Shown here one piece after another: positions 9,073 to 17,832 of a DNA stretch of 64,000 bases. This DNA is from Symsagittifera roscoffensis (taxonomy: Eukaryota; Xenacoelomorpha; Acoela; Convolutidae), in the NCBI RefSeq assembly GCF_963678635.1, contig NC_087066.1, forward strand, positions 44,503,624 through 44,567,623. Direction: 5' to 3'. Made by a program: the position numbers and the translations under genes. Under the pieces are notes generated by a model, which did not search any database, had not been told where the DNA came from, and was given only the letters and a program-made list of their open reading frames with translations. The number at the start of each line of letters is the position of its first letter. The first letter of the stretch is position 1.

Positions 9073-11184
9073 GAATGCAAATATGCAGTAAAAACTGATA
9101 TTGAACAATCACAAATAAATAATTTACAACATTTCCCACTTTATTTAGATTGTCAAAATAATCATTATGAAGTTGATTTACTTGGAACATCAACTTTCAA
9201 ACCAATCTCATATTCTCAATGGATAAAAAATAACACCCAACAAAAACGAACAAAACAACACCCGCCTAAAAAAGACCATTTTCCACTAATTGAAAAAGAA
9301 GATTTAACTGATAAAATAAATTTATCAGGACCACAAACAAATGATTCAAAATACACAATAAATCAAGTTTTTGACCTTCACGACCCACTTGACACAATAC
9401 CCTTATCTAAATTAGAAATCGAAAACATTTTTCTCCCCCCAACAGAAACAATTACAACTTCAACACTGAAACAATATCAAAACCTTGACCCAGTAATTCG
9501 ACAACTGAAATCATGGCACAAATATAAAACTAAACCTATCAAAGCAGATTCAACCATTCTAGGAAACAAAACACTCCTCCGATACTTTCGCAAATTTAAC
9601 AACACAACAATTAACGAAAATACAGACCTTTTAGAGTATAACCTGAATGAATCTACAGTTCCATGTCTCCCTTTAAGTATGATTCTTATAGCTTTTAATA
9701 TTTCACATACACAAAATATTAAAGGACACTCTGGATCAGAAAAAACATATTCAAATTTTATACAAAATTTTTACTTCCCAAATGCACCAATTTGGATAAA
9801 AGTACTATGCAATGATTGTATAGTATGTCAACTAAATAAACCTTACCCAAATCAAAAACAAATAGCACAAAAACAAGATTTTAAAGGACAAAGTTTGTAC
9901 TTTAACCATCGTATCTCATTTGATACTAAGGGACCAATTTCACCCTCATCAGAAGGAAACTCCTACATTATGGTAATTGTTGACGCATTTACACATTATG
10001 TAGCACTTAACCCAGTACCACATTGTAACGCTTATTACGCTTACACAACACTCTATGAACACTGGATAGCAAAATTCGGACTACCAGAAATTTTAGTTAC
10101 AGACAACGGTACAGAATTCATAAATAATGAAATTATCACACTATGTCATTTATATAACATTAAACACAAACCACGTACATCTCATGCACCTTGGACAAAC
10201 GGCTTAGTCGAAGGTATGAACCGTTCATTACAAGAATATCTTAGATGTATCATCAACGGAAATGATACAAAATATACCGAATGGTCAGCAAATGTAAAAT
10301 TATTTCCCTTAGCATATAATTCACAAATAACGACAACTTTAGGAATGTCACCATACGAAATGGTTTTTAACCAAAAGCCACGCAAACCAATAATGTTTAC
10401 AGCAAATTCTCATAAAAACGCACAAGGTTATTGTCAACCAAATAAAGAATCAATTTGTTATAACCTACCTTTACATACACACGATGAAGATCATTTTCAT
10501 CACCCACAAATTCTTAAACTAGCCTCCGGTACACACACCGAATGGATTCTAAATAGAGATAAAAAACACAATGAAATTTATCAAAAAATAACAAAAAAGT
10601 TATTACAAAAACAAAACATCAATGAACAAATCAATTCACGTTTTACACCAGCCTCCGATTTAAAAATTGGAACATTTGTTTTAATACCTAATTTTAATAC
10701 TCAAAAAGGAATTTCTAAAAAATTACAACCCCTTCGAAAAGGACCATACCAAATAATTGCAAAACCCACTGATGTCACATATAAAATTACCGACTCAAAC
10801 ACAAAAGAAATCGTTCAACATCGAAACAACCTATTACCTTATTACCCAAAAGAATACGCACTCCGCGAATTAACTCAATTATATTCTTTCACAGGATTAA
10901 AAATCATTCAAAATGAACCACATCTGAAAAACACAGAACAAAATGATAACCCCACCGAAAATCAAAACACAAAACCAACCGCCACCAAAAACAATACACA
11001 AAACCATAAAGAATCTCCAAAACAAAGAAAAAATAGAAAAATGACAGAACAAATAATACCCCAAGAAGAAATAGACAAATCTGAACATAGAAAAACAACA
11101 AGACTCCGAAATCAACCACGTAAAAACTACAAAATGTTCATCCCCCAATCTAAAATATTAAAGAAAGTAGAATTTAAAAAGTAA
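9073..11184 (+). CDS. pol: Integrase region of Gag-Pol (in-frame continuation after TAG)
   Basis: The 703 sense codons after the TAG are open and in the gag-pol frame. They hold an H-H-C-C zinc domain (GHSGSEKTYSNF, then CNDCIVCQ), a retroviral integrase core with D in FDTKGP, D in LVTDNGTEF and E in GLVEGMNRS, and a C-terminal GPY/F-like module (LRKGPYQIIAK ... NNLLPYYP), a Ty3/gypsy feature. A Lys/Arg-rich tail ends the protein. The first ATG after the stop is at 9679, but homology starts earlier, so that ATG is probably not the natural start. Expression needs stop readthrough, or copy 1 is a nonsense mutant. Copy 2 is open across this codon. Confidence 0.93.
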   Translation, partial: ECKYAVKTDIEQSQINNLQHFPLYLDCQNNHYEVDLLGTSTFKPISYSQWIKNNTQQKRTKQHPPKKDHFPLIEKEDLTDKINLSGPQTNDSKYTINQVFDLHDPLDTIPLSKLEIENIFLPPTETITTSTLKQYQNLDPVIRQLKSWHKYKTKPIKADSTILGNKTLLRYFRKFNNTTINENTDLLEYNLNESTVPCLPLSMILIAFNISHTQNIKGHSGSEKTYSNFIQNFYFPNAPIWIKVLCNDCIVCQLNKPYPNQKQIAQKQDFKGQSLYFNHRISFDTKGPISPSSEGNSYIMVIVDAFTHYVALNPVPHCNAYYAYTTLYEHWIAKFGLPEILVTDNGTEFINNEIITLCHLYNIKHKPRTSHAPWTNGLVEGMNRSLQEYLRCIINGNDTKYTEWSANVKLFPLAYNSQITTTLGMSPYEMVFNQKPRKPIMFTANSHKNAQGYCQPNKESICYNLPLHTHDEDHFHHPQILKLASGTHTEWILNRDKKHNEIYQKITKKLLQKQNINEQINSRFTPASDLKIGTFVLIPNFNTQKGISKKLQPLRKGPYQIIAKPTDVTYKITDSNTKEIVQHRNNLLPYYPKEYALRELTQLYSFTGLKIIQNEPHLKNTEQNDNPTENQNTKPTATKNNTQNHKESPKQRKNRKMTEQIIPQEEIDKSEHRKTTRLRNQPRKNYKMFIPQSKILKKVEFKK

Positions 11185-12011
11185 TTTTAAGATTTCATAC
11201 TTCACAATCTTGAAACCTCCGTAACATTTTTCATTTCAATTTTTCAAAATAACATGCTCACAAGTACGCAATAATTCTAGTTCAAAATAGACCAATAGGA
11301 TTCATCCAATCCGCCACTTTCTCTAACTCAAACTAAGATCAATTAGACGAATAATCTAGAACTCCAGGCACATCTCTAACTATAACTTTACAACCTCCAG
11401 GTCAAAAATAAGCAAATCACTCCAACTTGACAACTAAAATAAATATCACCATAATACCGTACCCCTCCCTTATCTAATAACCCAAAGATCAACAATATTT
11501 CCCCAACTCAGACCACGAATACCCCCAAAACAAATTTGATAACTTAGCCTAAAGTAACAAAATGAAGATTTTAATTAGCCTAAAGTATAAAAATCTCACC
11601 ATACCCCGGATCATTTGACAAACAAAAATAAAGAAAAAGACGACCTCCCAGTCACCATGAAAATTGCCCCCAACAATTTTTTACAAAACTCAACCCACTT
11701 GTCAAAAACTAATAAATAATCCGACCACACTAGAAAATCGCCTCAAACAGCAAAAAATATTCGACCAAGAGATCATTTCTTAAATGCTCTTCTCTCAATC
11801 AGTTACTCAAATACTCATAAATCTTAAACATTTTTTTACAATACTTGAAACCTTTATAATATTTCTTTTTGATATACTTGAATCTTTTCTAATAATCCTA
11901 ATCATTTTTTGTAACATTTTTTTGAATTTTCTACACTCTACTCGAACTATTCCTCCAACTTTCCAAAACCCTTGAATATATCCACAGGTACGATTTTAAC
12001 AACTTGTCTAA
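11185..12011 (+). other. Spacer between pol and env module; possible small hydrophobic ORF
   Basis: Mostly noncoding. TTAGCCTAAAGTA occurs twice, at about 11545 and 11575, and again twice in copy 2 near 41370-41405. A 63-codon hydrophobic frame at 11784-11975 (core FLFDILESFLIILIIFCN) has a similar but broken counterpart in copy 2, so it is uncertain. AG|GTACGA near 11987, present in both copies, resembles a splice donor and may help make a subgenomic env RNA. Confidence 0.4.
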
Positions 12012-12200
12012 ATGATACGAACAATTTTCAGTAGAACCGATATTTTTTTATTGTTTGTAATTTTCATAACATTTTTTTCATCCCTCATTTTGACCATCTG
12101 TAAATGTATAAAGAAAGCAATCCTCACATTTGCCCTAGCAACAGTCCTTCTAATTCTTTTTTTGGAAGAATATTATAATAAACACAAAATTTCTCACTAA
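12012..12200 (+). CDS. Small two-helix membrane protein, 62 aa
   Basis: The 62-codon frame has two hydrophobic segments, DIFLLFVIFITFFSSLILTI (about 10-29) and ILTFALATVLLILFL (about 37-51). They are separated by a short Cys/Lys loop (CKCIKK) and followed by a charged tail (EEYYNKHK). Copy 2 keeps the same length at 41837-42025. Its substitutions are almost all between hydrophobic residues, as expected for a selected membrane protein. It precedes the glycoprotein module. The size and topology resemble small viral membrane or ion-channel-type proteins, but this is inference from shape, not homology. Confidence 0.6.
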   Translation: MIRTIFSRTDIFLLFVIFITFFSSLILTICKCIKKAILTFALATVLLILFLEEYYNKHKISH

Positions 12201-12208
12201 AGTAATAA

Positions 12209-13342
12209 TTCAAAAAACCATCAAAAATTGCTACCCAACAGTCACAGCATCAGTCTTCACCGACATCATCCCAAGATAACCAAACACCACCTTCAACTAC
12301 TCAAAATCCTCAAACGTCTACACGAATTTCTTTTCAAGACAATCCATACACTTTTGAAGAACGACATACTCGTTTATCAGAACCACTAGAACCAGTCCAA
12401 CGACAAGCACCTTTAAGCGAACCAACATATAACCTATACCCAACACTACCACAAGAACTAAGTAGAATAAGAAATTCTAGTCAAAACCAAAATACAGTCG
12501 AAATAAATAGACAAATTATACATCCTCGACGAAACAGAAATCTTCAAACTCCCCGAGTTCATTTTGATATACCTCAATCCCCATCACAAAACACTCCAGA
12601 AAACCCCATTGGTATATTACCAGAAACCCCTACGCTTCTTTCACAACGTAGCACCTCAAGCCTACCATCAGATTACTTAGGTTCAACACCAACATCTGAG
12701 CAAATACGTGAAAATCCCTTTAACCCCCCAAACCAGGCATCGCGACTACCATATTGGACTACACATTCATTTACACAAGGTGAACCAAATTTAGTCAATG
12801 ACCCCATAGATATTTCTACGGATACAACAACATCCTCATCACTACCAGAAACATTATCACTACCATCAACACCATCAATAAGCCAGTTTTCACCACCACC
12901 CTTTAACTTAAATTTTCCAAATAATCTCGACGCCAGATATCGAGAACAATCATCAATAAATATTCCTTTAAGACTAGATTGGAATACATTCACAGCACCT
13001 CCACCACTATTTGGACAACATCAAGAAAGTAACCGCCTTCATAACTGGGCACTTAATAGATTACAATATCGCCAAGATATTCACAACGATATCCGTGATC
13101 ACAATATTCAAATACTCCAACAAAACAGTTTACAATTAAAGTTTGAAATCACAGTTAAGTTAAATAATATTACCCAACATCCCTACCCATTAAATCCACC
13201 TAACATAACAGCTCAATCACTACCACCACCGTTTATAACTACTGAAGTAATATACAAATACGACAGATATACCAAAAACACAATTGGCTACATTACATTT
13301 TATAATCCATACTCAGGATTATCATACACATGTATATTCTAA
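12209..13342 (+). CDS. Pro/Ser/Thr-rich protein frame lacking an ATG start
   Basis: An open frame of about 376 codons with no ATG near its beginning, ending at TAA 13340-13342. The first 230 residues are Pro/Ser/Thr/Gln-rich (FDIPQSPSQNTPENP, SLPETLSLPSTPSIS). The last 130 look more structured (RLDWNTFTAPPPLFG, QLKFEITVKLNNI). Copy 2 has the same frame with one TAG at 42892. Expression needs splicing, a frameshift or a non-AUG start, because the preceding 62-aa gene ends in another frame 9 nt earlier. Its stop overlaps the glycoprotein start (ATGTATATTCTAA). It may be a glycoprotein partner or tegument-like protein; no family recognised. Confidence 0.6.
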   Translation, partial: FKKPSKIATQQSQHQSSPTSSQDNQTPPSTTQNPQTSTRISFQDNPYTFEERHTRLSEPLEPVQRQAPLSEPTYNLYPTLPQELSRIRNSSQNQNTVEINRQIIHPRRNRNLQTPRVHFDIPQSPSQNTPENPIGILPETPTLLSQRSTSSLPSDYLGSTPTSEQIRENPFNPPNQASRLPYWTTHSFTQGEPNLVNDPIDISTDTTTSSSLPETLSLPSTPSISQFSPPPFNLNFPNNLDARYREQSSINIPLRLDWNTFTAPPPLFGQHQESNRLHNWALNRLQYRQDIHNDIRDHNIQILQQNSLQLKFEITVKLNNITQHPYPLNPPNITAQSLPPPFITTEVIYKYDRYTKNTIGYITFYNPYSGLSYTCIF

Positions 13343-15948
13343 AATTATTAATTTTTCTCCAACTCCTTTTTCTAGTAATCTCAAATCAAAACATTAACCC
13401 TTCCCCTCGTACAGGACCACAAGATTTATTAGTAACACATTACGATTGTGAAGAAACTGAACAAAAAACACTACATAAATATGCAATAAATCAAGTATCA
13501 CAATGTGAAACAGAACCACAAGCTATAGAAACCACAGATGTAATAGCAACACTCTATTCAAAAGCCCGAGCAACAACAGTTACAGGTTATAAATTCACAG
13601 CAACATTTTCCGAAAAGAAAGTACATTGTTCACAAGTCTCGAATGGAAACAAAAACCGACTTGACCATGAATCATTCTATCAAAGTAATATAGAACGTCT
13701 TTTACATCTCAATCCCGACGATTGTAAAAATGAATTACTAAGACTAAACATCACACAAAATAAAAACTCCCAAAGAAAATTAGTTAATTTTCAAGTTTTT
13801 TCAGACTCTGTACATCAATCACAACTTGAAAGACACCAAGGACATATAAAACTAGACGAAAAATACCCGTATAACGGCGTACACGGACGATTAACCTATG
13901 ACCTACACGATAAACATTGGATACCACACATTGGTATAAATGACCCATCAAACTGCAAAGCAGACACAAAAAATAAAGGATACCAAGAAATAATGTTTTT
14001 CGATTGGAAAATACAACTCGAAAAAATACAACTAACACGAGATTTATCAGATAATACAATGATCTATCAAGGAATCCGATTACCTTGTAAAAATGATCAA
14101 GGTTATTGCGACCCTACAACGAGAACACAAGCAACAATTGTTTGGTTCCCCGAAGATACATGTACAACATTTCAAGTAGCAAAAATACACGCTCGCATGA
14201 TAAAATTTCACAAAAAATATTTTATACAATCAATTCCATATGAACAAGTCCATCCATCACGAAAACTAAGTTCTAATTTTAGAAACATAGACAATATAGA
14301 AAATAAATTGACACGTTTTCAAATATATCAAGAAACAGAACTCGCATGTAAATACAGGAATCCACTTCACAGAACACAATACTCTGAAATATTAGTTGAA
14401 TACGAAAAAGGATTCGACATGACCACTGGAAAAATAAAAATCGACCCATATGCCACAGGTCATCCTTTAAACGAAGGAACATCCTATATACCAGTTAATT
14501 TTCAAAAAAGCAACGGACAACCTGGTGGACATCTAAAACCTCAGGACACCAGAAGCACACGCTTACAAGAATTATCACTAATGAATACTACATATTTCGG
14601 TAATATCCACTATGATATTCATTTAGATATGAAACTAGATTATACAATTAGCCGAATTTTTCAAGAAATGTCACTCTCCGAATTAGAAACACTACACCAA
14701 TTATGCGAATTAGAACGAACACAAATATTACAATCACTTGCACTAGCAGTATTAAAAATACCCTATGCAGGATACTTATTATCTGGAAATAGATCAAATT
14801 TTTTAGACTATGAAGGAAACATCTTATGGTTTTATACTTGTACTAAAAAAGTATCACCACTATACGTTTTTGAAGATAAACGATGTTATAAAAGAATCCC
14901 TATCTTTTATAAGAATAAAGTACATTTCGTGGATACACTTTCACGAAGAACCTATTTCTGGGATACCGCAGTCCCATGTGGATCAGAAAACAGCCACAAT
15001 GTAGTACAACTAAACCCTGATGAAAATAAATATTATCTTCTCACACCATATCCCACATTAATGCAATCACTCAAAAAATTTTCACCAGAAAGCATTCGCG
15101 CTATTGCTCGAAACCCAAATATAGACTTACAATCAATAGGAATCTATTCAAAATCAGATATTCAACATCACATTAGAACACAACAATTCCAAGAATTATT
15201 AACACAAATGGACACTATACAAAGACAATCAATAGACCAAAATTTACGCAAACTTGCAGAAACCGCAGGATTTGCCGATATCTACACGCAAGACTATAGC
15301 GGATATTTTAAGGACATTAAAGATTACATATATCTAAACGGTGAAAAATACCGTCCCCAAGATATATCACCAATTAACATTTTTAGCTTTGTTACACTCA
15401 AAAATGAGATCCTCGATTTTCTAGGATGGCCCTACTACATCTTAGAAAAATTGACTATTTTATACGCAATGTTTAACTTTATTGGATTTCTTTTCTCACT
15501 TTTAAAAGGAATCTACAACACATGTGCTATACACACACAAGTAAACAGACAAGCAAGTGTAGCACGCATACTATTTGCAGGATTTTTTGGAATCTTTTCT
15601 ACATCTATAAACAAAATTCTTTTAGACGCACAAATAAAAGAATATAACACAAAAATAACAACACGACAAAATACATACGACGAAGAACATAACAATGTAG
15701 ACATAACGCCAACGGCACCACAATTACCAGCCCTACCAAATAACCATCCACTATCCCTAGTCCCACGAAATTTTCGAAACTTAGCCATCACACATAATCC
15801 AAATTTTCGACTCACCACATCACAAAGTCCCATTCAACATATAATGACACACCAGTCACAAGATGATAATACTTATGAACAAATTATTGAACAACCCCAT
15901 ACCACCGCTTTTCAGTCTCAAAATAATCATTTTTTTAGCCCACGATGA
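13330..15948 (+). CDS. env: Envelope-like glycoprotein, 872 aa
   Basis: The start ATG overlaps the previous stop by 13 nt. Residues 1-18 form a hydrophobic signal peptide. A large Cys-containing ectodomain follows, opening with a YDC...VSQCE pattern and later LCELERTQ, LLSGNRSNFLDYEG and a CYKRIPIFY segment. Hydrophobic segments at about 708-725 and 746-766, then a polar tail, suggest a membrane anchor near the C terminus. The motif series resembles class III glycoproteins of chuvirus-like viruses, which retroelements have captured repeatedly. I base this on remembered pattern only, so the family is an inference. It does not look like the baculovirus-F-type Env of errantiviruses. The stop TGA overlaps the next ATG (ATGA). 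Confidence 0.8.
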   Translation: MYILKLLIFLQLLFLVISNQNINPSPRTGPQDLLVTHYDCEETEQKTLHKYAINQVSQCETEPQAIETTDVIATLYSKARATTVTGYKFTATFSEKKVHCSQVSNGNKNRLDHESFYQSNIERLLHLNPDDCKNELLRLNITQNKNSQRKLVNFQVFSDSVHQSQLERHQGHIKLDEKYPYNGVHGRLTYDLHDKHWIPHIGINDPSNCKADTKNKGYQEIMFFDWKIQLEKIQLTRDLSDNTMIYQGIRLPCKNDQGYCDPTTRTQATIVWFPEDTCTTFQVAKIHARMIKFHKKYFIQSIPYEQVHPSRKLSSNFRNIDNIENKLTRFQIYQETELACKYRNPLHRTQYSEILVEYEKGFDMTTGKIKIDPYATGHPLNEGTSYIPVNFQKSNGQPGGHLKPQDTRSTRLQELSLMNTTYFGNIHYDIHLDMKLDYTISRIFQEMSLSELETLHQLCELERTQILQSLALAVLKIPYAGYLLSGNRSNFLDYEGNILWFYTCTKKVSPLYVFEDKRCYKRIPIFYKNKVHFVDTLSRRTYFWDTAVPCGSENSHNVVQLNPDENKYYLLTPYPTLMQSLKKFSPESIRAIARNPNIDLQSIGIYSKSDIQHHIRTQQFQELLTQMDTIQRQSIDQNLRKLAETAGFADIYTQDYSGYFKDIKDYIYLNGEKYRPQDISPINIFSFVTLKNEILDFLGWPYYILEKLTILYAMFNFIGFLFSLLKGIYNTCAIHTQVNRQASVARILFAGFFGIFSTSINKILLDAQIKEYNTKITTRQNTYDEEHNNVDITPTAPQLPALPNNHPLSLVPRNFRNLAITHNPNFRLTTSQSPIQHIMTHQSQDDNTYEQIIEQPHTTAFQSQNNHFFSPR

Positions 15949-17750
15949 GCCGCCAACTTGGATCACTACACCGATCAAATTCCCACCCAACCAATCTTAC
16001 CTCTCCAATCTCAATAATACCACTTTTTGCTTTTCCGCCACCCGATTTTCCATCTAGTAATGTAACATCAGGCATGAATTCCGACACTAATTCACACATC
16101 TCAGTTTTATACTCCATCTCACAGCTAAATAACCCGAATATTGAAACCCCCGATGAATTCGCCGACTCAGAACCATCCCCATCCAATAATTTTCATAACT
16201 CTTCTAATTTTTCTCAACCCCCTTTTCAACCCATATTATCCAATAACCCTGACCCAATTACTCCCACACCCTCTTATGCTTCCCAAGTTACCCCAACCTA
16301 TTCCTCATACCATTCTGACCAATCATCTCATTCTCCAGACACCCCCCGAATCTCCCCAGAGCTAGATAATTTTATTACCCTTCAACAACAACCCTACCAC
16401 CTTAATACCCCAACCATAAACCAAATCTCCTCCACAATAAATTCATCCAACCCCCCTACCCCTACACCCTCTTCAACTTATACTGAATTATTAGCACCAT
16501 CATCCACATCAACTGAATCTTCACTCAACACTAATAGAGCTTACCGCACTTTTAAAAGAAAGTTCCCCAACCATCCTTTCCCAGCAAAACCAGGAACAGC
16601 CCGTGAATACATCAACCACCCCAAGCATACTAACACAAAAGAATTTTTAGCCATCACCTTACCCTCATTCCCACAATACACCTTAAACACCCCCCACGAC
16701 ACTAACGAAACACGCAACTTCGTAGATGAATACGTTTTAATGCCTACTCTCTCTTGGACCTCATATTATCATTTCACGAACCCTCTTTGCTTACCTTTAT
16801 CTAACACTCACATCGATATAGAGCGAAATACGGACATGCTATATCGACTCACTACACCACTAACACCTAGACAATTTACTTACGTTGGATATAAAAAATC
16901 ACTAAAAACACACACTGCCCCTAGAGCTAACGAATATACACTCGAATACTATGATCACAACATCATCAGAGCTAACCAAGATCAATTCTTAGACGACGAT
17001 CGCTTCGCTAATCCACAAATTACCGAGAAATTTTTCATCAAGACACCATATACATTCACACTAAACATCTTCGACCGAAAGTTTGATCACATTATTTCAG
17101 AAGCACTAACAGACACACAAGCATACGAAAGTTTTAAAGAACGCTTCCAAATATTTTCACTAACCTTTCATTTCCTTGCACCACACGAAAGAGATTTACA
17201 CTGCTCACACGATATTATGTTGCGCACTAAACAAACCCACACATATAGTTATTATCGCTTCATCCAAAATCACTTTGACCTACACACACCCTCTAGACAA
17301 CCACACCATCGTTTTCAATTCATTAATTCCAAATACACTTCACCATTTTTCCTAAATTTCACATATTGTATTAAAGACACTAACCTCCATGGTATTCTTC
17401 GTAATTATGACCCCATAACCCAAATGTACATCTTCTGTCCCATTACCAAGACCTTCAACGCCGAAGAATCCCGACCCTTCCTTATCCCGCACGAGTTTGT
17501 ACAACCCATAGAAATCCCAATTTTAGAATTCATCCACAACACTAAATTCAATCACAAATTATATAACTTAATCCAAAACACACCTTATGAGTTTGCAGTT
17601 GGCACTGAAGAACTAACCACTATCAAGGCACTTCAATTGCTTTGGCCACTGCTTCAAACTAAAAATATCATCCGCATCTTAGCTAAACTACTAACAACTT
17701 CAGAACTAATTCACGACATCTTCCCCCACGGTTTTTTCCCCGACGACTAA
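15945..17750 (+). CDS. Unknown 601-aa protein downstream of env
   Basis: The start shares ATGA with the env stop, a typical termination-reinitiation overlap also kept in copy 2. Residues 1 to about 215 are Ser/Thr/Pro/Asn-rich and probably disordered. Residues from about 225 to 601 look globular, rich in Phe, Tyr and His (FLAITLPSFPQYTL, TSYYHFTNPLCLPLS, KFFIKTPYTFTLNIFDRKFD), ending IFPHGFFPDD. There is no signal peptide or membrane helix. I recognise no family. The globular half aligns closely with copy 2, and its C-terminal coding end can be traced in the inverted third element, so it is a core gene of this family. The stop is followed at once by a consensus splice donor. Confidence 0.72.
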   Translation: MSRQLGSLHRSNSHPTNLTSPISIIPLFAFPPPDFPSSNVTSGMNSDTNSHISVLYSISQLNNPNIETPDEFADSEPSPSNNFHNSSNFSQPPFQPILSNNPDPITPTPSYASQVTPTYSSYHSDQSSHSPDTPRISPELDNFITLQQQPYHLNTPTINQISSTINSSNPPTPTPSSTYTELLAPSSTSTESSLNTNRAYRTFKRKFPNHPFPAKPGTAREYINHPKHTNTKEFLAITLPSFPQYTLNTPHDTNETRNFVDEYVLMPTLSWTSYYHFTNPLCLPLSNTHIDIERNTDMLYRLTTPLTPRQFTYVGYKKSLKTHTAPRANEYTLEYYDHNIIRANQDQFLDDDRFANPQITEKFFIKTPYTFTLNIFDRKFDHIISEALTDTQAYESFKERFQIFSLTFHFLAPHERDLHCSHDIMLRTKQTHTYSYYRFIQNHFDLHTPSRQPHHRFQFINSKYTSPFFLNFTYCIKDTNLHGILRNYDPITQMYIFCPITKTFNAEESRPFLIPHEFVQPIEIPILEFIHNTKFNHKLYNLIQNTPYEFAVGTEELTTIKALQLLWPLLQTKNIIRILAKLLTTSELIHDIFPHGFFPDD

Positions 17751-17753
17751 CAG

Positions 17754-17832
17754 GTAAGTATGAATTAAATGAATATTACTAACTAATTAAAATATTAAAA
17801 AACTCACCATACTTTATTCATGTTTTCTTTAG
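17754..17832 (+). other. Candidate 79-nt intron just after the last stop codon
   Basis: TAACAG|GTAAGTA follows the stop of the 601-aa gene, and the segment ends in a pyrimidine-rich tract CATGTTTTCTTTAG. Copy 2 has the same arrangement (47522-47598; AG|GTAAGTA ... CTCATTTAG, 77 nt). The sites are conserved while the interior has diverged, as expected of a used intron or an alternative 3'-end splice pair. Confidence 0.5.

Noticed and set aside
12673..12993. Antisense open frame opposite the PST-rich gene (also at 42498-42995)
   Set aside because: It is a shadow of a codon-biased plus-strand gene. The start region and length differ between copies and no motif is seen.
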